From: Yinghuangia sp051388915
GTDB lineage: Bacteria; Actinomycetota; Actinomycetes; Streptomycetales; Streptomycetaceae
Direction: 5' to 3'
Length of the DNA stretch: 64,000 bases
Assembly: GCF_051388915.1 (NCBI RefSeq)
Contig: NZ_JBPKBH010000005.1
Span: 62,001 to 126,000 of the forward strand
Shown here: in pieces, positions 40,893-50,350 of the stretch
Layout of the letters: the number at the start of each line of letters is the position of its first letter
Numbering within the stretch: the first letter of the stretch is position 1
Position numbers and translations under genes: made by a program
Notes under the pieces: model-generated
What the model was told of the DNA's origin: nothing
The model's database searches: none
What the model saw: only the letters and a program-made list of their open reading frames with translations

Positions 40893-42668
40893 ATGAGCGC
40901 CACGACCCGTCGCCGCGGGCCGTATCCGTTCAGCGAACTCCACGTGCTCATGGGCCTCGTGGTCGTCGCGTTCCTCGGCTGCGGAGTGGTCTGGCTGGGC
41001 GCATACCTGGCAACCCCCGAGGGGGCTCCCAAGCCCCCGACGTCGCCGGTGACGATGCTGTGGCACCTGCGCAGCGGCCGCTACACCTGGCCCGGGGCCA
41101 AGGCCACCTGGTACGCCTGCGTGCTCGGCGGCGCGTTCCTCGCCGCCGCGGTGCTGGTCCTCCTCTCCGTCCTGGCCCGCAGGCGGCGGCGCGTCAAGAT
41201 CGACCGAGCGATCCCGTACCTGGCCACGCCGCGGGACCTGGCGGCCACGAGCACGCGCGGCGTGCGCGAGACCGCGGGGAAGATCGGCTACGGGCACGTG
41301 GGCACCCCGGGAGTCGCGGTGGGCCGCCTGGTGCGCGGCGGCCAGATGCTGTGGGGGTCCTGGGAGGACATGCACGTCGACATCTGGGGGCCGCGCACCG
41401 GGAAGACGTCGGCGCGGGCCATCCCGAACATCGTGTCGGCGCCGGGCGCGGTCGTGGTGACGTCGAACAAGCGCGACGTCGTCGACGCCACGCGGAACTC
41501 GCGGGCGCGGCGCGGGCGGGTGTGGGTGTTCGACCCGCAGAACCAGGCCAACGAACCGCCGTCCTGGTACTGGGACCCGTTGGAGTACGTGAACGGCAAG
41601 ATCACCCTCGCGGTGAAGACCGCGAGCCGCATCGCGTCCATCAACCGCGCCGAACACGTGCGCAGCGACGCGTACTTCGAGCCGGCGGCGGAGGAACTGC
41701 TGGCCAACCTGCTGCTCGCCGCGTCTCTTGACGGACGGGTGATCACCGCCGTCTACACCTGGCTCACCCGGCCCGCCGACGACGCTCCGGTGCGCATCCT
41801 GCGCGCGCACGGGCACACGCTCTCGGCGGACTCGGTCCTGGCGATCGTGAGTTCGCCCGAGCGCCAGCGCGCGGGTGTGTACGGCACCGCGGCCCAGATG
41901 GCCTCATTCCTCACCGCGCCGAGCATGACCGAGTGGGTGACGCCGGGCAGCGATCCCAGCCGACCCCGGTTCCGCTACAAGGAGTTCGTGCGGGACGCGA
42001 CCGACAGCCTGTATCTGCTGTCGGAGGAGACGAACAAGATGGCGGCGCCGCTGATCACCGTCTTCACCGCGGCGCTGGCCGAGGAGGCGGAGAACCAGGG
42101 AACCGCCGGGCCCGGCGGCCGGCTGCCGACACCGATGCTCTTCGTCCTCGACGAGGCCGCCAACGTGTGCCCGTGGAAGGCGCTTCCGGACAAGTACTCG
42201 CACTTCGGCTCGCGCGGAATCGTCATGATGACCATCCTCCAGTCTTGGGCCCAGGGAGTGTCCGCGTGGGGTGAGACGGGCATGGCGAAACTCTGGGGCG
42301 CGGCCAACGTGCGGGTGTACGGCGGCGGCGTGCTCGACACCAAGTTCCTGTCCGATCTGTCGTCGGCCTCAGGGGTGTTCGAGCCGCACACGGTCGGCGT
42401 CAGCTACTCCACGAGTGATCTGTGGAAGCGCAACATCAGCACCGGCTCCCGCTCGGAACCGGTGCTGGACGTCCCGGACCTCGCCTCGCTGCCACGCGGA
42501 AGGGCGTTCGTCCAGGTCAGCGGCAGCCCGCCCGCGCTGGTGCGGACAGTGCCGTGGTGGGACGGCGAACACGCCACGGAGATCCGCGAATCCCTCCGGG
42601 AGCACGGCCCGGCGCCGTATCCGGAGATCCCTGCGGAGACCGTCCCCGGAAAGGCGGGTGCCGCATGA
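40893..42668 (+). CDS. VirD4/TraD-type coupling ATPase
   Basis: 591 residues. Two N-terminal TM helices (residues ~18-40 and ~70-93), then the RecA-like motor: Walker A in DIWGPRTGKTSA, SNKRDVVDATR, VWVFDPQ, Walker B LFVLDEAANVCPW, and the VirD4 ILQSWAQG motif with a downstream NVRVYGGGVLD. It recruits substrates to the secretion channel and powers their transfer. A relaxase partner is not encoded here. ATG 40893 follows GGAAGG. Overlaps the next gene by ATGA. Confidence 0.92.
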   Translation: MSATTRRRGPYPFSELHVLMGLVVVAFLGCGVVWLGAYLATPEGAPKPPTSPVTMLWHLRSGRYTWPGAKATWYACVLGGAFLAAAVLVLLSVLARRRRRVKIDRAIPYLATPRDLAATSTRGVRETAGKIGYGHVGTPGVAVGRLVRGGQMLWGSWEDMHVDIWGPRTGKTSARAIPNIVSAPGAVVVTSNKRDVVDATRNSRARRGRVWVFDPQNQANEPPSWYWDPLEYVNGKITLAVKTASRIASINRAEHVRSDAYFEPAAEELLANLLLAASLDGRVITAVYTWLTRPADDAPVRILRAHGHTLSADSVLAIVSSPERQRAGVYGTAAQMASFLTAPSMTEWVTPGSDPSRPRFRYKEFVRDATDSLYLLSEETNKMAAPLITVFTAALAEEAENQGTAGPGGRLPTPMLFVLDEAANVCPWKALPDKYSHFGSRGIVMMTILQSWAQGVSAWGETGMAKLWGAANVRVYGGGVLDTKFLSDLSSASGVFEPHTVGVSYSTSDLWKRNISTGSRSEPVLDVPDLASLPRGRAFVQVSGSPPALVRTVPWWDGEHATEIRESLREHGPAPYPEIPAETVPGKAGAA

Positions 42669-43114
42669 TCGTCGTCACCGAACCGGCCGACGCGGAACCG
42701 ACGTTCGACTCGCTGGAGGCGTTCGTACGCGATTACCTCGCGCAGGTCCTGCGCAGGCGGCTCAACCGCGCGACGGCCGTCTGGTGCCCCGAGTGGTGGA
42801 AGCATCCGGAGGCGATCGCGCGACTGTCGGTGCTGTGGCGCGCCTTCGAACACATGCGGGGCGACCCGGCGGTGGGGCTGTCGCGTTGGTGGCTCGACCA
42901 CGCCGACCCGCACATGCGGCAGTTGATGGATCCGACGTACGGGCCGTTCGCGGCCTGCGACGCGGAGGACGGCCACGCCGAATTCCCGCCCGGCCCGCTG
43001 CCGTTGCGTCCCGCGCCGCCGGAAGTCGCGGACCATCCCATGCTGAACGTCCTGCGCGCGGAGGAGATCCCCGCGCCGAGGCTGGTCACGGTCGACCCGC
43101 CGCCTCCGGAGTAG
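42665..43114 (+). CDS. DUF4913-like protein of the transfer operon
   Basis: 149 residues. Start ATG 42665 overlaps the coupling-protein stop (ATGA). The central block VRDYLAQVLRRRLNRATAVWCPEWWKHPEAIARLSVLWRAFE, then GLSRWWLDHADPHMRQLMDP, is the Trp-rich helical core of DUF4913, a family regularly encoded after TraG/VirD4 genes in actinomycetes. The C-terminus is Pro-rich. Probably a soluble adaptor or accessory; function unproven. Confidence 0.85.
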   Translation: MIVVTEPADAEPTFDSLEAFVRDYLAQVLRRRLNRATAVWCPEWWKHPEAIARLSVLWRAFEHMRGDPAVGLSRWWLDHADPHMRQLMDPTYGPFAACDAEDGHAEFPPGPLPLRPAPPEVADHPMLNVLRAEEIPAPRLVTVDPPPPE

Positions 43115-43146
43115 CAAGGCCCCCGGGCGTTGTTCATCGGCGAGCG

Positions 43147-44010
43147 CTACAGCAGTTGTGTGCGGGCGTCGTCCAGACGGGCGCGGGCGGCGTCGGCACG
43201 GGGAGTGTCGACGATGCCCAACGCCAGGTAGGCCGCCAGGAGTTCGTTGCCGAGGTCGAATACCTGCTCGGAGTCGCCGACGTGGGTCCAGGTGTAATGC
43301 GCGCACTCGGTGAGACCGAGCGCCCAGTCGTCCGCGGTGGGGCGCAGCCGCAGCCAGGCGAGTGCGGCGTCCGTGTAGAGGCGCGTGGCGCGTACGGCAT
43401 CGCCCTCCAGAAACGCGAGGTAGGCACGGATTTCGCCCAGGGCGACCGCCGCCTCGGCGTCGGCGTCCGGTTGGAGTTCCGCAAGGAGACGGAGCGCGGC
43501 GGGCTGGTCGCCGGACTCCGCGAGGCCGCGCACCCGGTCGAGGACGCGCGCTTGGTGCGGGGAGGGGCGGGGCAGGGACGGGTCGGTGTCGGTCGCGGAG
43601 GCGTGCGCGACGGCCCGGACCGGCGGTGTGCGGGTCCGCGACGTGAACTGCTTTTCTGGTTCCGGTGGTTCTGGGGTTGCGGCAGGTGCGCTCGGAGGCG
43701 CGACGGCAGTCCTCCGCCGCCGCAGGAGGCCGCGCCGCTCGGAGGCCGGCGGCACGGGTGGCCCCACCTCGGTGACCGTCCCGGCGGCGTCGACGACAAG
43801 CGGGAAGAGCGTCCCGTCGGCTTCGTGGGCATCGACGCGGACCGGGCGGCCCAGGCTGTCCGCGGTGTGGGCCGCCTGCTGTAGCGCCGCATCGCGCGCG
43901 TCCTCGCCGCGCTCGGGGACGACGGGTCGGCCGTCGACCTCCGCGCGCCCGTCGGAGGTCATCCGGATGAGCACGACGGGCCAGTCGGGTACGGCGGATT
44001 CGTCGATCAT
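43147..44010 (-). CDS. Hypothetical TPR-like cytoplasmic protein
   Basis: 287 residues from ATG 44010 (GGGAG 7 nt upstream). The N-terminal ~75 residues form a small alpha/beta unit (MIDESAVPDWPVVLIRMTSDGRAEVDGRPVVP), followed by a basic Pro linker. A C-terminal helical array follows (LRLLAELQPDADAEAAVALGEIRAYLAFLEGDAVRATRLYTDAALAWLRL), which looks like two to three TPRs. It is the last gene of the operon that starts with the LAL regulator at 47856. Convergent with the DUF4913-like gene. Function unknown. Confidence 0.7.
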   Translation of the reverse strand: MIDESAVPDWPVVLIRMTSDGRAEVDGRPVVPERGEDARDAALQQAAHTADSLGRPVRVDAHEADGTLFPLVVDAAGTVTEVGPPVPPASERRGLLRRRRTAVAPPSAPAATPEPPEPEKQFTSRTRTPPVRAVAHASATDTDPSLPRPSPHQARVLDRVRGLAESGDQPAALRLLAELQPDADAEAAVALGEIRAYLAFLEGDAVRATRLYTDAALAWLRLRPTADDWALGLTECAHYTWTHVGDSEQVFDLGNELLAAYLALGIVDTPRADAARARLDDARTQLL

Positions 44011-44065
44011 GAGGGTGCTCCCGTCACGGGCGGGGGTGGGCGGCGGAGTCGGCGGGTCCGCCCGG

Positions 44066-45073
44066 TCACGGCGTGCGGCAGACCGGGTCGGCGCGCATCG
44101 GGGTGACGCCGGTCGGACCGCGCACGAGGGCGGCGACGACGACGCACCCGTCACGTGTCATCGGCGGCGTCGCGAAGACGGCCGACGTCTCACCCACGGG
44201 CGCCAAACGGTGTTCCAGCACCGCCCCGTCTCGGCTCTGCGCGACCACCATGAAGCCCGCCACCTCGCCGATGCGCTCCGGCGGCTGCCACGTGACCTGG
44301 ACCTTGTTCTCGAAGCCGCCCAGCGTCAGCGCCCGGGGCACGTAGGCGGACGCGGGTCCCGGCGGCGCGGCGGCGGGCGCCTGCGGAGCACTCGGCGGTG
44401 GACCGTCCGGGCGTTCCGCCGTCTTGCCCCGCCCTCCGCCGAGCACAAGGGCCGCCGCCACGACGGCCGCCAGGGCCGCGGCTCCGCCGAGGATCCACAG
44501 GATGCGGCGGCCGCCGGAGGTGTATGCGGGCGGCTCCTCGGCCCCGTCGAAGGCCCAGGCGAAGGGGCGTTCGGGTTCCGCGAATGCCGGTTGCCCTTCC
44601 TCGGCCTCAGGCTGCTCCGGCGCCTTCGGCGGCAGCGGGACGTCCGCCCGTCTGCCGTCGGACCACCACAGGGGGATGCGAAGGGACACTGCTGCCGGCA
44701 CGGCGCCGAAGTGGGCTGGCGGCAGGGGTGGTTCAGGGTCGAGTGAGGACGGGTCGGAGGGGAGCGGACCCAGGAGACCGGGATCGGGCAAGGCCGGGTC
44801 CCGGTCTTGCACGTACGGGTCGACGAGACCGGGATCGGGCAAGATCGGGGCCGGGTCCCGCGTGAACGGGTCGAGTCCGCTCGGATCTTGCCGGACCGGG
44901 CCCGGCGAGACCGGGTGCGGCGGCGGAGCGGACGCGGTCGAGTCGGGCGGCTCCTGCTCGGGTGGCGGGACCGGACGTGCGCCGCCCGTACGCTTCCGGC
45001 GTCGCTCGGCCTCCCGCTTCTCCAGCGACACGGCGACCCCGAGTGGCCTCCGCGGCTCGTCGTGCGGCGTCAT
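44066..45073 (-). CDS. Single-TM protein with a fibronectin-III-like ectodomain
   Basis: 335 residues. Basic N-terminus (SLEKREAERRRKRTGG), a cytoplasmic Asp-Pro-rich stretch with a repeated LDP/PDPGL pattern (residues 65-112), an IPLWWSDGRRADVPL insert, one TM helix (190-212), then a Pro-rich linker. The ~90-residue Fn3-like domain at the C-terminus (VPRALTLGGFENKVQVTWQPPERIGEVAGFMVVAQS ... CVVVAALVRG) ends in C-R-T-P. ATG 45073 overlaps the LAL stop (ATGA), so both are translated from one mRNA. It may sense or anchor at the cell surface. Confidence 0.75.
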   Translation of the reverse strand: MTPHDEPRRPLGVAVSLEKREAERRRKRTGGARPVPPPEQEPPDSTASAPPPHPVSPGPVRQDPSGLDPFTRDPAPILPDPGLVDPYVQDRDPALPDPGLLGPLPSDPSSLDPEPPLPPAHFGAVPAAVSLRIPLWWSDGRRADVPLPPKAPEQPEAEEGQPAFAEPERPFAWAFDGAEEPPAYTSGGRRILWILGGAAALAAVVAAALVLGGGRGKTAERPDGPPPSAPQAPAAAPPGPASAYVPRALTLGGFENKVQVTWQPPERIGEVAGFMVVAQSRDGAVLEHRLAPVGETSAVFATPPMTRDGCVVVAALVRGPTGVTPMRADPVCRTP

Positions 45074-47856
45074 GTCGGCGGCACCGCCCGTAGCCGCGCG
45101 GCCAGTTCGGTGCGGTTGGCGACGCCGACCTTGGCGTACACCCGCGACAGGTGCACCTTGACCGTCGAGCGCGCGATGACCAGGCGTTCCGCGATCGCCG
45201 GGTTGAGCAGCCCGTCCGCGGCCAGCCGGGCGACGGCGGTCTCGGTCGCGGTGAGGCTCGCCCAGCCGCGGTCCGCCCGAACGCGCCGGCCGCGCGTGCG
45301 GCGGAGATAGCCCGCGACGTCGTCCAGCGTCATGCCCGCCCCCTGCGCGTACGCGGCCTCGCGCTCGGACGGTTCGAGGGCCCCGTCCACGGCCCGTCGC
45401 ACCGCCGCGTACGCAGTCTGCCGGAAGGGGTCGCGTACCGCCGCGGCCGAGGCGTCCGCCGCGGCGACGAGGCAGGCGGCCTGGGCCGGGCGTCCGCGTA
45501 CCACCGCGATCGCTGCCAGCAGATCCAGTGCGGCGACGGCGTTGGCCGGGAGGCGCGCGGACACGGCGACTCCGAAGGCCTCGCGGGCGCGCATCTCCGC
45601 GCTGCCCGCGTCACCCGCGGCGAGGTCCGCGTGTGCGGTCCCCAGCGTGGCGGTGGCCTCGGCGACGCGGTTGCCGAGGTCGCGGGCCAGGGTCCGGATG
45701 CCCTCGGCGTGGCGCCGGGCGGCTGCGGTGTCCCCCTCGGCGAGTGCGGCGCGCATCAGGATCTCCAGTCCGCGCCAGGCGAGCGCGGCACTGCCGCCGC
45801 GCTCGCGCTCGTACAGCCGCATGCCGGTGGCGCGGGCGGCGGCGTGGTCCCCCGCCGCAAGTTCCGCGCAGCCGCGCGCGTGCAGGAGCACGCCGACACC
45901 CCACGGGACCGGTTCGCTTTCGCAGCGCGCGAGCTCGTCGGCGACGAGTGCCGACGCGCGCTCCGGATCGCCTTCGTCGACGGCGATGAGCGCGAGGACC
46001 TGGACCGCTCCGTTGTGGCAGAACGTCCGTACGTCGCAGCCGCCTTGGCCCGGTTCGGTACCGCCTGTCAGCTCCAGCACACGTTCGGCCGCGGCCTTCG
46101 CCCGGGCGGTGTCGTTCCGCGCCCGGGCCTCGTGGGCCTGGCACCACAGGGTCAGCGCCTCGATGTAGTCGAAGCCGAAGATGTAGGCCAGGCTGGCGCT
46201 TTCGTCGGCGGCCTCGCGCATGGCCGCGTAGTCCTCCTGCCACATCAGACTCAGCGTCAGGTTGACCAACGCGTCGCCGAGGACCACGGGGTCGTACGAC
46301 CGCCGGGCCAGCTCCACGGCCTCCCGCATCACCGACTGCGCCTCGCGCGCGCACGTGGCGGCCAGGCTGCTCCCGAGCCGGACCAGTGCGTGGGCGCGCG
46401 CCCGGGTGTCGCCGGTACGGGCGGCCGAGTCCACCGCGGCGACCGCGTACGCGTGCGATTCGGTGACGTTGCCGAGCCAGAAGAGCAGCGCCGACTGGTT
46501 GGCCAGCACGACGGCGCGCGCCGGGTGCGGCGTGTCAGGTGCGGCCTCCAGCGCGCGGGCGGACGCCTCCGCGGCGATCGTGAGTCGGCCGGTGACGCGC
46601 CAGTAGAACCCGAGGGCGGCGGCGAGGCGCAGCGCGTCCTCCGGGTGGTGCGCGCAGGCGTGTTCGAGCGCGGCATGGAAGTTGGCCGACGCGTCCTCCA
46701 GTTCCTCACGGCCTTGGAAGTCCAGGACCCACTGCGCGGCGTCGGCGCGTTCGGCCAATTGCACGTAGTAGCGCAGATGGCGGTCGGCCGACGGTACCCC
46801 CGCCACCGGGTGCACGGCGGGATCGTAGGCGGAGTACACCTGTTCGCGGGCGTAGTCCCGGATCGGCAGCAGCATGCGGAAGCGCTCGCCGAGCGGCGTC
46901 TCGCGGCGGACGACGAGCGACTTCGCGACGAGCGCCCGCAGATGGCCCGGCACCGACTCCGGCGGCAGGCCGTCGTCCGCGCACACCGCGATCGCGGCCT
47001 CCTCGGACCATTGGCCGCGGAACTGCGCCAGGCGCCGGAACAGCACGCGTTCGGGGATCGACAGCAGTGAGTAGCTCCAGTCGAGCGACGTGCTCATGGT
47101 GCGGTGGCGCGCGTCGCCGCTGCGGCGGGCCGCGGAGAGCATGTGCAGGTTGAGTCCGTCCGCGATCTCGTGGACGGTGAGCATGCGCACGCGGGCGGCC
47201 GCCAGTTCGACGGCGAGCGGGATACCGTCCACCGCGTGCACGATGCGGCGGATGTCGCGGACGGCGGACGGCGAGACGTCCAGCGTGCGGCGGACCAGAC
47301 GCGCGCGGTCGATGAACAGCCGTACGGCCTGGTTGTCGCGTCCGCCGACGCCCTCCCCTTCGCCGCCCACCGCAAGCGGCTCGACGTGCCGCACGAACTC
47401 GCCGCGCACGCGCAGCGGTTCGCGTGCGGTCGCGATGATCCGGACGTGCGGGCAGTTCTCCAGCAGCGCTTCGGCCACCCGCCGCGCCTCGGCCGCCACG
47501 TGCTCGCAGTTGTCGAGCACCACCAAGACGTCGCGCTCACCGAGTAGTTGGGTCACCGATCCGGGACGAAGGACGCTGGACTCGGCACCGTCGGTGACGG
47601 CGCGCAGGAGCGCGTCGTCGAGGCGGCCCTGCGAGCAGACGGGGGCGAGGTCGACGAGGACGACGTCCAGGCCGCGGTCGGCGCGCAGCCGGGCGACACG
47701 CGTGGCCAGCCGCGTCTTGCCGATGCCGCCCGGGCCGACGAGGGTGAGCAGCCGTACCCCGCGCCCGAACAGCCGGGTGATGTCGGCCAGTTCCCGACGC
47801 CGTCCGACGAAGCTGGTCGCGGTGTCCCGGTGCCGCAGCACCCGGTCCCCGTTCAC
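45070..47856 (-). CDS. Large ATP-binding LuxR-family (LAL-type) regulator A
   Basis: 928 residues. N-terminal STAND-type NTPase: FVGRRRELADITRLF, Walker A VGPGGIGKTRLA, Walker B DVLVVLDNCEHVA, then IATAREPLRVRGE and GIPLAVELAAARVR. A long TPR-rich middle follows, and a C-terminal LuxR helix-turn-helix (LTATETAVARLAADGLLNPA, STVKVHLSRVYAKVGVANRTELAARL). Such proteins bind ATP and an inducer and then activate operons. GTG 47856 with GGAG. The next two genes downstream are coupled or close, so it probably controls its own operon. A paralogue lies at 58677. Confidence 0.9.
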   Translation of the reverse strand: MNGDRVLRHRDTATSFVGRRRELADITRLFGRGVRLLTLVGPGGIGKTRLATRVARLRADRGLDVVLVDLAPVCSQGRLDDALLRAVTDGAESSVLRPGSVTQLLGERDVLVVLDNCEHVAAEARRVAEALLENCPHVRIIATAREPLRVRGEFVRHVEPLAVGGEGEGVGGRDNQAVRLFIDRARLVRRTLDVSPSAVRDIRRIVHAVDGIPLAVELAAARVRMLTVHEIADGLNLHMLSAARRSGDARHRTMSTSLDWSYSLLSIPERVLFRRLAQFRGQWSEEAAIAVCADDGLPPESVPGHLRALVAKSLVVRRETPLGERFRMLLPIRDYAREQVYSAYDPAVHPVAGVPSADRHLRYYVQLAERADAAQWVLDFQGREELEDASANFHAALEHACAHHPEDALRLAAALGFYWRVTGRLTIAAEASARALEAAPDTPHPARAVVLANQSALLFWLGNVTESHAYAVAAVDSAARTGDTRARAHALVRLGSSLAATCAREAQSVMREAVELARRSYDPVVLGDALVNLTLSLMWQEDYAAMREAADESASLAYIFGFDYIEALTLWCQAHEARARNDTARAKAAAERVLELTGGTEPGQGGCDVRTFCHNGAVQVLALIAVDEGDPERASALVADELARCESEPVPWGVGVLLHARGCAELAAGDHAAARATGMRLYERERGGSAALAWRGLEILMRAALAEGDTAAARRHAEGIRTLARDLGNRVAEATATLGTAHADLAAGDAGSAEMRAREAFGVAVSARLPANAVAALDLLAAIAVVRGRPAQAACLVAAADASAAAVRDPFRQTAYAAVRRAVDGALEPSEREAAYAQGAGMTLDDVAGYLRRTRGRRVRADRGWASLTATETAVARLAADGLLNPAIAERLVIARSTVKVHLSRVYAKVGVANRTELAARLRAVPPT

Positions 47857-48167
47857 GTCGGCTCCGCCCCGGCCCGGTCGAGTGTGCGCCGCGGTACCGC
47901 TGTCCGTGTCGAAGTGGCCACAAGAGTCCCCGCATCCCCGTTGCGTCGATCCCCCATCGGAATCGTAACGCCAATCTTCCCCCGGGAATTCTGGAAAAAG
48001 GCGCCATCATTCCGGGCTCTCCCGGACGGATAGCCGGGCCGTTTGCCCGAGGCGAATATCGGCGCGTATTTACACGTCCGGCGGGTGTCCGGCGCACATC
48101 ATGGATTCCACGCCGTACCAGGCGTGTTCGCGATACGGCCCGAAGGGCCGGCGGGTTGGGGTGGCGA
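47857..48167. other. 311-bp divergent regulatory space
   Basis: It lies between the LAL-A start and the XRE start. I see no gene and no clear palindrome. It has a locally lower G/C block (GGGAATTCTGGAAAAAGG near 47984), which would suit promoters for both directions. Confidence 0.5.
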
Positions 48168-49274
48168 ATGCACGAGCGCGAGTCCGAGTACCACATGCCG
48201 GAATGGCTGTTGGGCCGCGACGAGATGGTCGAGGCCTGTGCGGCCCGCGACATCGGCGCCGTCTTCCGGCTCGCGCGGCGGCACACCGGCTGCTACAACA
48301 GCAGGCTCGCGCGGTTGTGCGGGCTGACACCGAGCCGGGTGGGCGAGTACATCTCCGGACGGTCCCATGCGCAACAGCAGCAGGTCATCGAGCGGGTCGC
48401 GGACGGGCTCGGTATCCCCGGGCGCATGCTCGGCCTGGCGCCGCGCCCCTGGGAGGCCGCGGGCTCGCCTTACGCGCCGGCTCCCCGCGGACCGCGCACC
48501 GCCGGTGAGACGGGCGTGCGGCTGCCGGACACGGGCGGCCACGCGGGCGATCCGCCCGCCCACGACACGGCCCTCGCGGACGCGTTCGACGTCGGTTTCG
48601 GGGAGACCGCCGAGAAGGTCGTGGAGCTGAGCACCGAAGTCGGCCTGGACATCGCGGTCGGCGGCCACGCGCGCGTCCTGTACCGGCACGTGTTGCTCAA
48701 CCTCGGCGAGCGGCCCATGGCCAGGTTTGCCCGACAGCTCTGGTTCGAGCAGACGTCCGGACGCATTTCCCTGGTCCCGGTGCCCCCGCACGCGGCCGGA
48801 ACGGTGCCCACGCACTCGGTGACGATCCGGCGGGTCCACGAGACGGAGACCTTCCTGAAGTTCGCCTGCCTGATCACGCCGCCGCTCGCACCCCGGGAAT
48901 CCCTCGTCGTGCAATACCTGTGCACAGGCGGGTTGTTCGTTGACGAGCATTATTGGCGGCAGGACATCGTCCGGCCCACCAAGCAACTCCAGTTGACCGT
49001 GCGTCAACTTGGGGTCGCCAAACTGCGCGGTTGCGACCTTTTGGAGGAGCAGGCGGACGGGCGCGAGGCGCCGTCGTCCTCGGGGGTGGCCTGGACGCAC
49101 CGCGAGGACGGCACCGTGCTGATCACCTGCTGCCGGTCCGACCTGCACGCACCGCGCGCGCTGACCCTCCGCTGGGACGTGGAGACCACCCGGCAGCAGG
49201 CGACCTCGGATCGGCTCGTCCGACCCGTTCGCGGGTCGGACGGAGTGCCCATCGGGACTGCGAACCACCGCTAG
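48168..49274 (+). CDS. XRE-type HTH protein with a large conserved C-terminal domain
   Basis: 368 residues from ATG 48168 (GGGGTGG just upstream; an ATG 27 nt later is also possible). Residues ~30-80 form an HTH (IGAVFRLARRHTGCYNSRLARLCGLTPSRVGEYISGRS, VIERVADGLGI). The remaining ~260 residues contain paired beta-strands with HARVLYRHVLLNLGERPMARFARQLWFE and LTPPLAPRESLVV-like segments. They resemble the family of streptomycete regulators whose HTH is followed by an uncharacterised sensor domain. The ligand is unknown. Confidence 0.75.
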   Translation: MHERESEYHMPEWLLGRDEMVEACAARDIGAVFRLARRHTGCYNSRLARLCGLTPSRVGEYISGRSHAQQQQVIERVADGLGIPGRMLGLAPRPWEAAGSPYAPAPRGPRTAGETGVRLPDTGGHAGDPPAHDTALADAFDVGFGETAEKVVELSTEVGLDIAVGGHARVLYRHVLLNLGERPMARFARQLWFEQTSGRISLVPVPPHAAGTVPTHSVTIRRVHETETFLKFACLITPPLAPRESLVVQYLCTGGLFVDEHYWRQDIVRPTKQLQLTVRQLGVAKLRGCDLLEEQADGREAPSSSGVAWTHREDGTVLITCCRSDLHAPRALTLRWDVETTRQQATSDRLVRPVRGSDGVPIGTANHR

Positions 49275-49446
49275 ACGGCCGGAACTTGCCCGCGTGGGTG
49301 CCCGGGTCGGGCAAGTCATGGGTAACAGCCTCGGCCTCCCGGCACCGGCCGCCGCACGCCGAGACTGACCGGCGGCGGGGCCCGCGCATCCGGGCGGACG
49401 GCCCGCGCCGCCCGTGCGGGCCCGCCCTTTGCGAAGGACCGCCGCG

Positions 49447-50340
49447 ATGCCCTCCCCCCGTACGCACGACCGCGACTGGACCGCGACCAGCGAACGGGCG
49501 GTGATCGGCGTCGAAGGTGCGGGGGTGCGGTGGGCTCGGGGGCAGTCCCCGGCGGAGGATCCGTGGCTGGGCGTATGGACGTACGCCGCATGGGACTTCG
49601 CCCCGGCCGACCGCCGCCGGACCGTCGTCCTGGGCTATCCGGTACCCCATCTCGTGGTGTTCCGGGGGCAGATCACGGTCTGCGGGGTGTCGACGCTGCG
49701 GCACACGAACGAACTCCGGGGCACCGGAAGCGTTCTGGCCGTCGAGCTGCGGCCGGGAGCAATGGCCGCACTGTTCGGCGAGCGGGACGCGGCGGCACTC
49801 GTCGACCGCACCGTCCCGGTGGCGCACTGGACCGGCGACCGCGACGCCGCCGACCTCTCCGACCGCCTGACCGGGCAGACCGTCCCCGCGGACATGGCCG
49901 CCCTGCTCGCCGGGCGGCTCGCCGAGTACCGCCGCGAGCGCGAACCGGTGTGGGCACGCGACGTCCTGGAGGCGGTGCTCGTCCCGGGCCGCTACCGCCA
50001 GGTGCGCGAGGCCGCGAACCGGAACGACCTGTCCATCCGGTCGCTGCAACGGCTGTTCCACACCTACGTGGGTACCGGGCCGAAGGCGGCGATGCGCAGG
50101 TGCCGCATCCTGGCCGCCGCCGCGGCCCTGGTCCGCGCGCCGGACCCGTGGACCCGGGTGGCGTCCCAGTTCGGGTACTTCGACCAGCCGCACTTCATCA
50201 ACGACTTCAGCCGCGGTCTGGGCATCACGCCCGCCGCGTTCGCGGCGGAGTGCCGCCGGGCGCGGTCGGCGGGCGACGCGGAACTACGCCGAGCGCGGCC
50301 GCGCGGTCGGCCGCCCGGCCCGCGGCGTGAAGCGGGCTGA
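49447..50340 (+). CDS. AraC-family transcriptional regulator A
   Basis: 297 residues from ATG 49447, GAAGGA 9 nt upstream. The N-terminal ~165 residues are a cupin-like beta domain (TVVLGYPVPHLVVFRGQITVCGV, GTGSVLAVELRPGAMAALFG). The C-terminal AraC domain has two HTHs: REAANRNDLSIRSLQRLFHTYVGTGPKAAMR and VASQFGYFDQPHFINDFSRGLGITPAAF. The tail is Arg/Pro-rich. It resembles regulator B at 57636, which has the same domain order. The target is unknown. Confidence 0.88.
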   Translation: MPSPRTHDRDWTATSERAVIGVEGAGVRWARGQSPAEDPWLGVWTYAAWDFAPADRRRTVVLGYPVPHLVVFRGQITVCGVSTLRHTNELRGTGSVLAVELRPGAMAALFGERDAAALVDRTVPVAHWTGDRDAADLSDRLTGQTVPADMAALLAGRLAEYRREREPVWARDVLEAVLVPGRYRQVREAANRNDLSIRSLQRLFHTYVGTGPKAAMRRCRILAAAAALVRAPDPWTRVASQFGYFDQPHFINDFSRGLGITPAAFAAECRRARSAGDAELRRARPRGRPPGPRREAG

Positions 50341-50350
50341 GGCTTCCGGC

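Noticed and set aside
29914..45073. Calling the region an integrative conjugative element
   Set aside because: No integrase, relaxase, attachment repeats or tRNA target could be found in the window, so only a secretion-like locus is claimed.
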